From contig OZ022258.1 of NCBI GenBank assembly GCA_963978905.1, positions 56,652,591-56,716,590 of the forward strand: DNA of 64,000 nucleotides, given 5' to 3'. This stretch comes from Trichostrongylus colubriformis (taxonomy: Eukaryota; Nematoda; Chromadorea; Rhabditida; Trichostrongylidae). Position 1 is the stretch's first letter; each line of letters starts with the position of its first letter. The translations under genes and the position numbers were made by a program. Positions 25,001 to 35,385 of the stretch are shown here, in pieces. The notes under the pieces were generated by a model, which was not told where the DNA came from, did no database searches, and was given only the letters and a program-made list of their open reading frames with translations.

Positions 25001-27681
25001 TCTATAAGATAGTGTATGCGGTTTTTGTTCGAATAAATTTTTGACATTTTTTAGATCATTCAAAAGTCGACGAAATCGAGCATTTTTGACACATTTTGAC
25101 AAAAATGCTCGGTTTCGCCGACTTTTAAATGATCTAAAAAATGTCAAAAATTTATTCGAACAAAAACCGTGAACACTTTTCTGTAGAGCGAAAAGAGCTC
25201 TATCGAATAGTAGAAAACATTGTGCCGATAAAATTCATTTTCATTACGCAATTTTGAATTGAAAAACATGTGGAAACTCATTCCTACATGCTAAAATATG
25301 AGAGGATACAAAAGAAGAGTGGTGTTGCATCTAGTGGTGCCATAAGGGGAGAAATTACACAATATCCATAACAGTTTATGAATATGAACTAATCAGAGAC
25401 AAACAATAACATCAATGAGTAAACATAGTGGAGTAAGTGAACTCACTCTGGGTCTCACCATGGACCCACCCGACGATCCTACTTTCTATCCGGTCGTTCC
25501 ATAGAGGTTAGTCCAGGATTACAGTGAGGGTGCAGTACACTGTCCAAAATATCACTATGTAGTTCTAAGGGCCCAAGGCCTTGTGGGGCTGCCGCCGTGA
25601 AGTGAAGTAGATGAACTAACTCCCGGGAGGCTGTGACGTGCTGCTGATGATAATATAGCCGCACGATCACGGATGGTCAACACAAGTGGTCATGGCGACA
25701 GCTAACCCACAGGCACCGACACATCCCAGGGTTCCCTTGAAGCGGCTCCTCGTGCCGCGACAAGTGGTATCATCTTGTAGAGCAAGAAAAGCTCTATCGA
25801 ATGCATATATGCACATGCTCTCCAATCTTGATGGTAGGGAGGGAGAAAAGATAACCAAAGTGCACACTTTTGCGAGCACTGCATTTGTGAGTCTTAAAAA
25901 CAGCGAAAAGATGAGCGATTTGAATAGTAGTACCATTCTGTAGAGCTGAAAAAGCTCTATCGAAACATATACACACACATTTTCTGATCTTGATGGCAGA
26001 CGAGAAAGATGAGGTGCGCAAGAGCCAATTTTTTGCCTTCAGCTTACTTCATCTCCAAACCTCATAAATATTAGGTAGTGGAAGGAATCGAAAAACAGAT
26101 AGTAGCATTTTGTAGAGCAAAAAAAGCTCTATCGAAAAGATATATGAACTTTGTCAAAAGATGAAGGAAACATTGTGAAAAACGGGGTTAGAAAAAACCG
26201 CGGGGACATATTCCTCAACCCAATACATATACTCTATCAAAAAAGAAATGCTCATATTGTCTGCATTGTAAACATATAGTGATGCTTTCTTGGTCAAATT
26301 ACTCGGAAAGCCTGTAAACTGAAGGTTGGAGGATTTGTTCAGCACATAAGCTCTGCCCACATTCAAAACCCCGCCCATCCAGGCAGAGCGACATTCAGAG
26401 CGCCGTTTTATATAAATTTGCGATTCACCCAAGGATGCTAACAGTCGACCTGTCAGCCCTTATTCAAGATTGCTATGTTGCTCGTGGCTCCAGCATGAGT
26501 CAAACTATGATTGCTTGCCTCTTTTGTGCATGATTTTATCACAGTAGTCCAGATGCCTTATAATAATTACATCTCGCGAAGCTGAAAGCGAATGTTCCGC
26601 CGCTTCCATCTCCCACATTCCCCACAAAAAGCCTTAGACAATCGTTACTTATGCATTTCCTCACGAGCGGAGTTGTAGTTGTGACAGAACGGGCGCGCTA
26701 ACACTCTCATGGTGCGGGGATCAAATCCCGCATCAGTGCTCGCCTAAGTCAGCCAGACCTTCTATCCCTCCGCAGATAAATTGATGCCAGACTCGTCTAG
26801 GATGGAAAAAACACCGATTCGAAGACCAGCTGGTCACCGCAAGTCTTTGTATAGGCAAGGGTTAATTAACGCCAAAAATTTATCCTTTCATCATTCATGT
26901 GGTTTCCTATAGAATCCATCAAAACTAGGTATTTTTGTGATGCGGATTACAGAAGACCATTGAAATGAAGAAAGTCCTTACAGAGTGACCATGGTTACGT
27001 AGTAGAAGGCGAACAAGGAGCAGTGCACCATTTCACCGGTGGCCTGACTGGCAGTCAGTCGTCCAAATGCATTGTTGAGTGTTGGCACGGCACGAGTGAA
27101 CATCGCCACCAGCGCATTGCATAGCATACCAGGAAATGCTACCTGAAAATTGACAAAATCTGCTTCTACTGGTCGAAAATGAGAGGGATTCCGATGGGAA
27201 TTCACAAGCGCCCTTGTAAGGAGGCTTTGACCAATGTGAGGAGGCTCGCTCTACAATTCCAGCTTGCGTTAGCCCTTCAAATCAAAGAAATCCGATAAAA
27301 CTTCCATAAGCGCTGGGCTGCGTCTAGGCCCTCATCAGAATGTGTACTCCTCCTCCAGGTACCCCTTTTTCTGTAGCACCAACTAGAAGTCGTCCATCAC
27401 CCGTATTTTTTGAAAGGAGAATCGCCTTTTTAATGTTTCCTTCTTTATTTTTCTGTTTTTCTTCACTGCAGGCCCCCTTAGCACCTCCATTTGTTACTTG
27501 AGAGCATAAACATTTACATATAACCGTAATCATAAATAAGAAAGTGAATAACCTACCATAAATGCAATTGTAACCATAAAAATGAAAGCTGGTAACCTAC
27601 CATAAACACAATTGAAGAAACAATCAGACGATCACGAAGCGCTAGTGCTTGCTCTTCAGGCGACATGGTTCTGTTATTCAT
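19046..27681 (-). CDS. Srx-like 7TM chemoreceptor gene B, complete (9 exons, 306 aa)
   Basis: Exons on the minus strand: 27601-27681, 26982-27142, 24213-24359, 23110-23186, 22470-22528, 22024-22137, 20558-20623, 20063-20193, 19046-19130. They total 921 nt ending in TAA. Every junction has GT-AG and the phases close without a stop. TM1 spans exons 1-2. FGRLTASQATGE, TM2 and TM3 with LNRFCAIFLP follow, then TM4 in exon 4, an extracellular loop in exon 5, TM5 with DFAQDVSIVILIAIID in exon 6, a basic cytoplasmic loop in exon 7, and TM6-TM7 with FFENKWVVW and AWTTVHSSDA in exon 8. A basic tail with NTEFRRLICSPKK ends it. Length and motif order fit Srx receptors (about 300 aa). An acceptor AG sits 1 nt before ATG. 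The introns hold most of the local repeats. The ligand is unknown. Confidence 0.85.
20925..21390. mobile_element. TTAA-type short element, family T2 variant (intron of gene B)
   Basis: It starts with AGACACTGAGGGGG after a TTCAA that probably decayed from TTAA. It ends with CCCCTCCCGGTTCC before TTAA at 21391-21394. The ends match the T2 copies at 3125-3581 and 43931-44386, while the interior differs and matches 56885-57150. Confidence 0.6.
21395..21819. mobile_element. TTAA-flanked foldback MITE, family T1, complete
   Basis: The 425-bp element has inverted repeats of roughly 160 bp that begin AGGAATCGTCCACGG, flanked by TTAA at 21391-21394 and 21820-21823. It carries no coding capacity of its own; apparent open frames on both strands are mirror images through the palindrome. 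It sits in the intron between exons 6 and 7 of gene B, inserted in a T2-type repeat whose uninterrupted form appears near 57147. Partial copies lie at 23829-24087, 34038-34280, 34700-35385 and 50895-51195. Confidence 0.85.
23829..24087 (+). mobile_element. T1-family MITE, left-end fragment (intron 3 of gene B)
   Basis: It begins AGGAATCGTCCAGGG right after TTAA (23825-23828) and follows the T1 arm through the central GC-rich part, but lacks the second arm. It is absent at the matching place in gene A. Confidence 0.7.
24406..26223. mobile_element. Large foldback DNA transposon with TA target duplication (intron 2 of gene B)
   Basis: The termini are TTGGGTTGAGGAATA and its inverse, flanked by TA (24404-24405 and 26224-26225). 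The left arm (24406 to about 25085) is inverted in the right arm (about 25090-26223), so almost the whole element is one palindrome with its centre near 25085. Four spaced modules per arm each contain a small palindrome of the form TAGAGC-N7-GCTCTA (for example 24502-24520), with spacings near 150-170 bp. A separate 439-bp insertion interrupts the right arm. Gene A has no element at this place. The TA target and termini suggest a mariner/Tc1-mobilised MITE; no transposase is encoded. Confidence 0.85.
25324..25762. mobile_element. 439-bp insertion inside the foldback arm, possible solo LTR
   Basis: AGTGGT flanks it on both sides (25318-25323 and 25763-25768), and the foldback arm resumes exactly on each side. 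Read on the minus strand it starts TGTCGCGGCACG and ends GATGCAAC. The 6-bp duplication and TG start fit a solo LTR, but the end is not a clean CA and I cannot place the family. Confidence 0.5.
26685..26895 (+). repeat. SINE-like dispersed repeat, copy 2
   Basis: Counterpart of 1985-2250 in the second duplication copy, with a better-preserved T-arm (GCGGGGATCAAATCCCGC). It lies in intron 2 of gene B. Confidence 0.5.
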
Positions 27682-28749
27682 TCTGCATATAAATAGTATC
27701 AGTAATATGTATACTGTAGGTAACACTTAAGCCTGTCGATACATCGATACAACCTTTCCTTTTTCCAAACAGATAGTTTGTTATATTAACTGCGGATCAC
27801 ATGCAAAGTTCCACTCAAAAAATCGACCTCAAATTTTTCAATACTTTCGTCCCGTGGTTAACATGGGCGAGACATCGGGGGCTGTGGATTAGAGCAGGAA
27901 TGGTAACACGGTTTGAGAAGCAGGATGCGTACTCCTGTGTCACTTCGCATCGTGGCGTGCGGGATGCAAAACAGTGCACAGAGATTTTCACGAGATGGGT
28001 ACATTCCATTCCGGAAGGTAGCGTGTGAAGAGTCGAGCCAATGTTCAGGAGTGTTCAGGTCCTTCATGACCCATCCAATGCTGCGCCCACAGTTCGCACT
28101 CTCTCGTCGCACACCCAATGCGCAAAGTGGATTTCTGTTCTAATGGCATGCACCCAGGCCCTCGTCCGTCTCTTTGCAATCCCACGGATAGTGATGCAGA
28201 AGGAGAAGAAAGGAAAAAAGTGCGAAGCAGCGCTTTTGGGCTCCTGTTCTAAGGTTTTTGACCGTTTATTCCGTTCTACCTCTACTATGACACCAGACCA
28301 TCCCGTCTTTCTCCTCCGTAATTATTCCGCAGTCATTACCTGGAAGTAAGTTGGTCTAATGATGGATATGATCAGATTGATTTGATGCAGCTCGTCACGC
28401 GCCGATTTGTACAGAATGAACTTGTTGTGCTCACGTAAAACATATTTATGATTTATCCACAGTGGGATGAAAGTCCGATTATGAATGAGGACAAAGAAAC
28501 TGAGGGGAGATGAACATCGAACACCGCCATCGCACTGCTGGTGTATAATGCCGCAAATCCCCTTTCCCTGGTTTTTGATCTTCAAACTCCGTTCTTCCTC
28601 TACCGTTTCCCTACACGTTGCACTACACTGCAAATAGTTTTCCCACACCCATAGCTTTCGTTTTGGCGCCCCTTCGAGCGATGTGTTTGCCCATTACCCC
28701 TACCGCTGTCTTTAAACAGAAGAAGACTTTGTAGCCCTGAGAGGGACTA

Positions 28750-29445
28750 TTAGGTTGATCGAAAAGTTTTTATATAATAGAATTGACATTTTTTCTGCTT
28801 CATTTCACCACTCAGCAAACAATGCAAGCTAATCAACAATATACTAACCATCGTTAGTTATAGCATTGTCCCACCCAACGGGCAGGTCAGCGATCCCCCT
28901 CTCCCAGGACTGGGATGATTGGGAGTTAAAGAAGTCGCCGATCACCTGTTTGAGGGAATCTTAGTTGACGAATTATTTTTTCGCTAGGAAACCCTGAGGG
29001 ACCAGAAAAAGTGGTAATCTGAAGGGGCAATATCAGGTGTATAGGGTGGATGTGGAACCGTGTCCCAACCTAGCTCTTTCAATTTTGCACGGGTCTCTCT
29101 CATAGGTAAAGAGACCCGTGCAAAATTGGAGGAGCTAGGTTGAGACACGGTTCCACATCCACCCTCTTCACCTGACATTGCCTCCTCAGATTACCACTTG
29201 TTCCAGCCCCTCAAGGCTTTCCTAGCAAAAAAAGGTTATGACCACCTTGAACAAGGGGTCGGTAACTGCTTTGACTCCCAATCTTCCCAGTTCTGGGAGA
29301 GGGGGATCGCTGACCTGCCCGTTGGGTGGGACAATGTTATAACTAACGATGGTTATTATATTGTGGGTTAGCTTGCATTGTTTGCTGAGTTGTAAAATAA
29401 AACAGAAAAAACCTAAACCCTATCAATACTCTTCGATCAACCTAA
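28750..29445. mobile_element. Mariner-derived head-to-head palindrome
   Basis: The termini TTAGGTTGATCGAAAAGT and their inverse are flanked by TA (28748-28749, 29446-29447). Each half carries the C-terminal part of a mariner transposase, one per strand. The minus-strand half (28984-29178) reads LKELGWDTVPHPPYTPDIAP, which contains the last catalytic D of the DD34D triad, and the other half is its inverted copy with stops. The N-terminal two thirds of the transposase are missing from both halves. Duplication copy 1 lacks the insertion (about 6255). Confidence 0.85.
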
Positions 29446-30360
29446 TAGATTGGGGATGACTGGGGTAACTGTTGGGATAGTTGTGCCACTATTACCAACG
29501 TCACCATACTCTCAAACTTGCTCAAGTATTCAAGTAATCACTATATGAAAATTAGTGTTCAAATATATTTCATAGTGAATGCGATCGAATAAGGATGTCA
29601 AATCGAGGAATGAAAATGCGTTCAAGGAAACCGACATGACGGTTGGGTCTGAAGTGATACTCCTACGTCGAGCTCCTTGCTTTGACGCAGTTTGTCGGGT
29701 GAATATTTATACAGAATGGCTTTACTATGCTCCCACGTCGAACCTATTTATGATTAATCCTGAGTGGGATGAAAGTCCAATCATGTATAAGGACAAAGAA
29801 ACTGTGGGAGATGAATATCGAACATCGTCATCGCACGTGCATGTGTATAATGCAGTAAATCTCATAATGGAAGATTTCAATGGGAGCGTTTTGTAAGAGC
29901 GAGTGATCGAGAATCCCACTTATCTCTTGTTTATACACATTACTGGCAAAAAGCTCAGACATCGCAGTTCCGTGTTGTGGTACTAAGGTGTAATATATAA
30001 AAGCGGCATAGTGTTTGAGGCCGAGCCTAGCATCGAGCAAATTTTCCAAAAAAATATGACGTCTCCTCCTCCCTCCGCGACCTCTCTCCGGTCGACACCT
30101 CCGAAATGTAAAGATCGACCACTGGCCCGAAATTTTCTCAGCTGTCAAGCGGTGCATGGGTTCTCCTTAAAGATGGGTGCGTATCGACCATTTGGTGACC
30201 TGTCAAGGAAAACACCCAGAAATACTACCCCGTTTAGCTCTCAATGCGAGCCGATTGTGAGTTGGTGCAGCATCGACCGTCAGTAAGTGCTATGTGACTA
30301 AATTAGAATTAGCAAAAGATATGGTAAAGGATGGTATGAAACCAGGGTCAGGCATGGGTC

Positions 30361-31440
30361 TATGAATCCTCACACGGGTCGTATTTCGGGTTTGAATGTG
30401 AGAAGGCTCTATTTTTAGAAACTTATCAAGGTTTTCTCGACGACCATATCGCCTTAAATAGATCCCGAACGACTGAAGTGCCTTCTAAGAGGTCGTTAAT
30501 AGCTTATCTTATGTCTCTAATGTCTGTAAGGCAACTTCCATATGGTGGTATGTGCGTTTTTGCGGAATTGTGAGATCTGCGGAAAGCGATATGATGCGTA
30601 TCGATCGGAGATAGTGTGGAAATAGTTAATGGTATAGCTGTAATATGGAATCGCATTTCTATGGAATGCAGAGTTGTGGAATCATTTATCTTTTTATCTT
30701 TTCATTTATCTAATTTTCTCGACTAGGAGAAGCCTGAAAATCGATACGTATCTAATCTATCTGAGCACATTCTACAATTCCCATTTTTCACAAAATTAAG
30801 GTCACCACCTAATACGGTATGGCCGTAGGAGAATGAGAAAAACTCAAATTTCCTTATTTCCGTTTGCAGGCGATCGTTCTACAACAGATGGGCGGATGAT
30901 TCAGTGGTAGTGAGACCCAAAAACTTAAATCGGTCCTTCGAAAACGCAGCGATTTATGAAGAATCAGTGTGGTGGGATGCAAGTCTACTGATTGTAGGTA
31001 GTTACGCTTGACGCTTATTGAAGTCATGGCGTCTACTGTAATCTGCGTGAAAAAGTGATAGATAATGAAAGCGCACAATCTAGACTGTAGGCTTGGGTGT
31101 ACTCACAAATCAGGGATGAATGCTCTTTGGCAATCCAAACGATTGATGATCATCTCCTTTATTTCCAACTTCTACTTCGCTGTTATTGGCTTTAAACATA
31201 TTACATGATGAGCTATGAATAGATATCATGAAGCTTTAAGTATATTTACGGAGTTGATTCATTACGTGGCGAAAGGTTCGCCCGATCTCAGATAAAAACT
31301 GTATTTGAAGGCTCCATGTTCATGAAAGCGAAAGGGGACTGGCCAGACATACAAAGACAAACGAAGTCGTTCTCAATGGTCAGATTTGTTCCAAACCTTT
31401 AAAATCCATACAGTGGCCTTGAGTATTTATCTTTCGAATG
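30361..31440. other. Intergenic, nothing recognised
   Basis: The region beyond the duplication breakpoint. It has short open frames only, with no motif or splice context. Confidence 0.4.
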
Positions 31441-31457
31441 TTACTACAAAGATCCTA

Positions 31458-32294
31458 AGTTATGGGCAAAAGTTTACTGTGTCGGACGGGAGTCGAACCC
31501 GCACTTCATGCTTTCCAGGCACAAAAGCAGCTATCAAAAAAAAAATCAAAACCATCAAAACCAGAATGTTCTCAAGCTTTCAGCTTCACGATTCGATGCC
31601 GTCACTGACCTATCGGCTCAACACGTTATACGTGTGAGTGCTGATAAGCTATGGTAAATATACCATTCAGAGGCTGAGTTAAGGTGAAAGGGGTGTCGGT
31701 AGTGTAATGGATTAACACATACAGTAGCGCTCAAAAGTCTTCGGCCAAACACTTTTTTGTCATAACTTTTTTTCTACTTGACCAAATTTGACAAAATTTT
31801 AATATGTGGTGCCTGAATCTATTGCCAACATTTTCTTCTACTTGAGCGCCGCTTGACTCTTTTCATGGCTTTTTTTACAAGAATTTACTACAAGACCACC
31901 GAAAAAAAGAAAAAGGCTTGGTCAATAAGAACGGCTTTCTTTACAAAAACAAAACGAGCAAGCCTCAGAGAACATTAATATTTTGTAGAAAGACCACGAC
32001 TTTTAATGACAGCGGCACAGCGGGACGGCATAGCGATGGCACTCCAAAAACAAAAAATTTCATATAACCACGTAACCTACACTGTTGAGCGCCAAAATAG
32101 TATATTAAGTATGCAGTGTTTCCAAGTACAACATACTAAAGTTTCTCTCAGATCGGTCCGGTGCGAAGTTACAAGTGAAAAACCCAAGTGAAAGACCATT
32201 TCGCCGAAGACTTTTGAGCGCTACTGTATGTATGCCCGGAAAGCATGGAGTGCGGGGTCGAGTCTTGTCCGACACCGAAGCTTTTGCCCATAAC
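31458..32294. repeat. Outer inverted repeat with tRNA T-arm-like sequence
   Basis: Arms 31458-31520 and 32233-32294 are reverse complements with several mismatches. Each contains a T-arm-like segment; on the minus strand at the left it reads GCGGGTTCGACTCCCGT, a perfect 5-bp stem allowing one G-T pair. The Tc1-like element at 31722-32226 lies between the arms. Confidence 0.7.
31722..32226 (-). mobile_element. Tc1-like element, internal deletion derivative
   Basis: The 505-bp element has perfect 24-bp terminal inverted repeats beginning CAGTAGCGCTCAAAAGTC and TA target duplications at 31720-31721 and 32227-32228. On the minus strand (about 32048-31983) the last residues of a Tc1-type transposase remain, AMPSRCAAVIKSRGLSTKY, followed by TAA. 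The rest of the transposase is deleted, so the copy is non-autonomous. Confidence 0.9.
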
Positions 32295-32299
32295 TCTGT

Positions 32300-33890
32300 A
32301 TGCTTGTAACAACGTTCGCATCGCTGCTGCGGCGAAAATTTGCAGCTATAAAAAAAGTCAAAAATATCTTTCGAATGCTTTCAAGGTGGGAGACCAGATG
32401 TGAGTCGAAACGAATGGAGGGTGGGAAAGAGGTGCATATCAACAGGACAGAACTTCGCAATGCTGCGTGTGGCATGCGATCAGGGCACAGTAAGTAGTTG
32501 GTTAATGAAGCGACCGCCGTGTCCTGCTTCTTTTGTGCACAGGACAGGTAATCGCATTGGGACCCTAGAACATGCGCCCCCTAGCTCACACGTATCGCAT
32601 GCCGCTTTGTAAAATCTTATCCTAATGATAAACATCTAAATGGTTTAACCACGCTTCGTAATTGTACTCATCGTGGTCATTCATATGCGCTCTAGTCTTC
32701 GTGCCAAAAGTACCAATAGCTTTTGACTACGTGTGTTTGTGAGATGATCTCATGCATTCGTAGATGAGCAGTTCAGACGTCTTCATTCCTTGCTATACCT
32801 TCGTCTGTTTGTTCTCACTAATCTACTTCCCGCGGGCACCCACAAAAATTGGGCAGTATCACTCTTTTGTGCATTGGGAAAAGTGACTACAGCGAGTCGA
32901 ATGACAATGCTGAACTAATAAAATAGGAAATGTAATTGAATTAGCTGCCAACCTAGTGAATACTAGTAAATCGCTCAGCTTACAAAAGCAGCAATCTGAA
33001 TGACGATAAAATACTGAACAATTACTGCAATTTGTTTTAATTTTGTTTTTTGATGGCCACTGATTTCCGCCACAGTCCGCAATGCGATATGTGTTACAAT
33101 GGTGCTGAGTTAGGGGTCAAAGCTTTCAATTCTCAGACGAGACTCCAACTTACGTAATTCCATCCGGCTGCGGCATATCGTACTGGGCTCCGCGAATGCG
33201 ACTCCGCAACGCGATTTTTGGACACTACGGTACACACCCTAGCAGGTTCGCGTGGCTCCGATTGATGCGTCAGGTGGAGGTATCCATAAGCACGTTCGCT
33301 ACGGGAAGAGTGTTGTCTAGTTTCTCGGCATTTTCAACCATTATTTACTCATTTATTGATTTATAATATTTACACTTTGGGGTGCGCATTGAAATTAAGA
33401 GTGATTTTGCGATTTGGAATCGCATTTGACTGGCAAAGAAAAAAGTTTATAGCAAGCTATCCCAAATGTACGACCTACAGAACATGCAGAAACTTGGTAG
33501 TTCATCCGAGGCATGGCAAGAGGAACAGGTTGTTCCCCTCTTACGGCGCGTGGATGCACCCATGGCGAGATTCAGATACTATGCCAATGGCGCAGAATGT
33601 CAGCTGGGACTTGTTGACAACTCAACTCACACACACACAAGAATTCCTCAGGACCCAGGCATAGGCGGAACTCAAGCGGCAGTGTTCATGCCAGCTCATG
33701 ATCCTGGAACATGCCATCATTCACCTACAACTACTACGACTATTACCCCGTTTTTCCGTCGCTGTTGAACCACTGTACACCTCTAGTTTCGTTTTTGATA
33801 GTTGTTCGAATTAATCTTTTTTTTGCTATCTTCATTCGTTTTTAACCATAAATCGAGTTAATCATTTTTCACTGCCTTCAAGTAAATACA
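32300..33890. other. Intergenic, nothing recognised
   Basis: Overlapping short open frames (33356-33664 and 33466-33768) lie in different frames and carry no motif. I see no gene. Confidence 0.4.
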
Positions 33891-33893
33891 CGC

Positions 33894-34390
33894 ACCGGGT
33901 GGGGTCCACGAGGTCGAATTTCCGCTTCGCGGCGGTGCACTCGCGACACCCCCGTACGACTCGCCGTATCGATTGCCCTTGGTCGCCCGGCTGAGCGTGA
34001 CTGCGTCACGTCTGCGCTTTCCACTCATGCCACACTGCCTGGGAACGGAGAGTGGGACTGTTTACGTAATCTTCTGTTCCTACAATGCGTCTCCGACCAC
34101 GGCGGACGACGGGACGAGGCTTTTACACGGAGGCCCCGCCCACTGGGACCGCACTTTGTGGTGCTGTATCTCAGCCACATTCACATTTTTTCGCGTGAAA
34201 TTTTGCATGAGGCCAACATTACGCAAATACAACATAAACATATGGGTAACACAAAAACTCATTTTCCGTGGACGATTCCTTTAAAGACTGCAATGCCCTG
34301 TCACTGGCACTCGCACCCGCCATGCCGCTCTTCGCGCACGGCCGCGCGGAAATTCGACCTCGTGGACCCCACCCTACACGCACCGGTACG
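33894..34390. mobile_element. Inverted-repeat element interrupted by a T1 MITE fragment
   Basis: Arms of roughly 40 bp, with GGGTGGGGTCCACGAGGTCG near 33898-33917 and its inverse near 34355-34375, enclose a T1-family right half (34038-34280) that ends in TTAA (34281-34284). The family of the outer element is unknown. Confidence 0.6.
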
Positions 34391-34699
34391 ATTGCTTCAA
34401 AAATCCAAAAAGCAACGAGAGTGATTCGTATTGAAAACAGCAATTTGTGACACTGACGTAATCATTCGTTTGACTCGCAAGCCGTTTCACACAGTACAAG
34501 TTTTGGAATGCTTTCCGGTTGGTTGTAAGTGTAGAGAGCGCTGAATCTGTTGAATCACTCGATAGCCGTCATTCGACCCCGTCGTTGAGTTGTTGGAATT
34601 GCTACTGCCTCTGATGTATAGTGGATAAAATCATTGCCCAGTATACACTGTCACCTTCTGTTTGCCTGGAAACATTTTTACATGCTATAATTATATTAA

Positions 34700-35272
34700 A
34701 GAAATCATGCACGGAAAAATTAGTTTCTCTGATACCCTTACACTTATGTTGTATTCACCGAATAAGGGCCCATGCAAAATTTCACGGGAAGGTGAAAATT
34801 TGGCCATGATACAGCTTTCCAAATTCTCGGCCGGGTGAGCGGGGCCTCCGAGTAAAAGCCCCTCCCGTCGTCCGCCGCGGTTGGAAACGGAGATGGGACT
34901 GTTTACGTAACTTCCTGTTCCCACAATGCTTCTCCGACCGTGGCGGACGACGGGGTGGGTACTTGCTCGCAAGCCCCGCCCACCCGACCGAGACTTTGTG
35001 GTGCTGTGTCTTAGCCGGATTCACATTTTTTGCATGCGGCTCACATTAGGCAAATACAACATAAATGTATGGGTAACATATATCCATGAATGGAATGAAA
35101 TGGATGTATTTATGAATGGAATGAATGGATGTATTTTCACTTTCAATAATCTCCAACTGTGGACGAATTTTCTTCCCAACTTTACCTCTTGCCACTAACT
35201 TTTCTTTTTCCCAGTATTTTGTTTCATTGGTTTGGTTAAAACGAGAACATTGGTGCACTCCTAGTGAGTACG

Positions 35273-35347
<75 letters not shown>

Positions 35348-35385
35348 ATATGAACACACGAACTCATTTTTCCGTGGACGATTCC
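34700..35385. mobile_element. T1-family MITE expanded by a microsatellite-bearing insertion
   Basis: The left end AGAAATCATGCACGG follows TTAA (34696-34699), and the right end CCGTGGACGATTCC precedes TTCAA (35386-35390). The right arm is split: it stops near 35077 and resumes near 35351. The insert contains ATGAATGGA-type repeats and the TAAA microsatellite. Confidence 0.7.
35273..35350. repeat. TAAA tetranucleotide microsatellite
   Basis: About 19 uninterrupted TAAA units. It generates an artefactual open frame of repeated FIYL on the minus strand. Confidence 0.95.

Larger units (their letters stand above)
22940..30360. repeat. Segmental duplication, copy 2 (contains the 5' part of gene B)
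   Basis: This is collinear with 1-7185. Insertions present here but not in copy 1 include the foldback element 24406-26223, the T1 fragment 23829-24087 and the mariner palindrome 28750-29445. Copy 1 instead has the T2 element 3125-3581. Confidence 0.75.

Noticed and set aside
35046..35357. Open frame with repeated FIYL residues (-)
   Set aside because: Artefact of translating the TAAA microsatellite.
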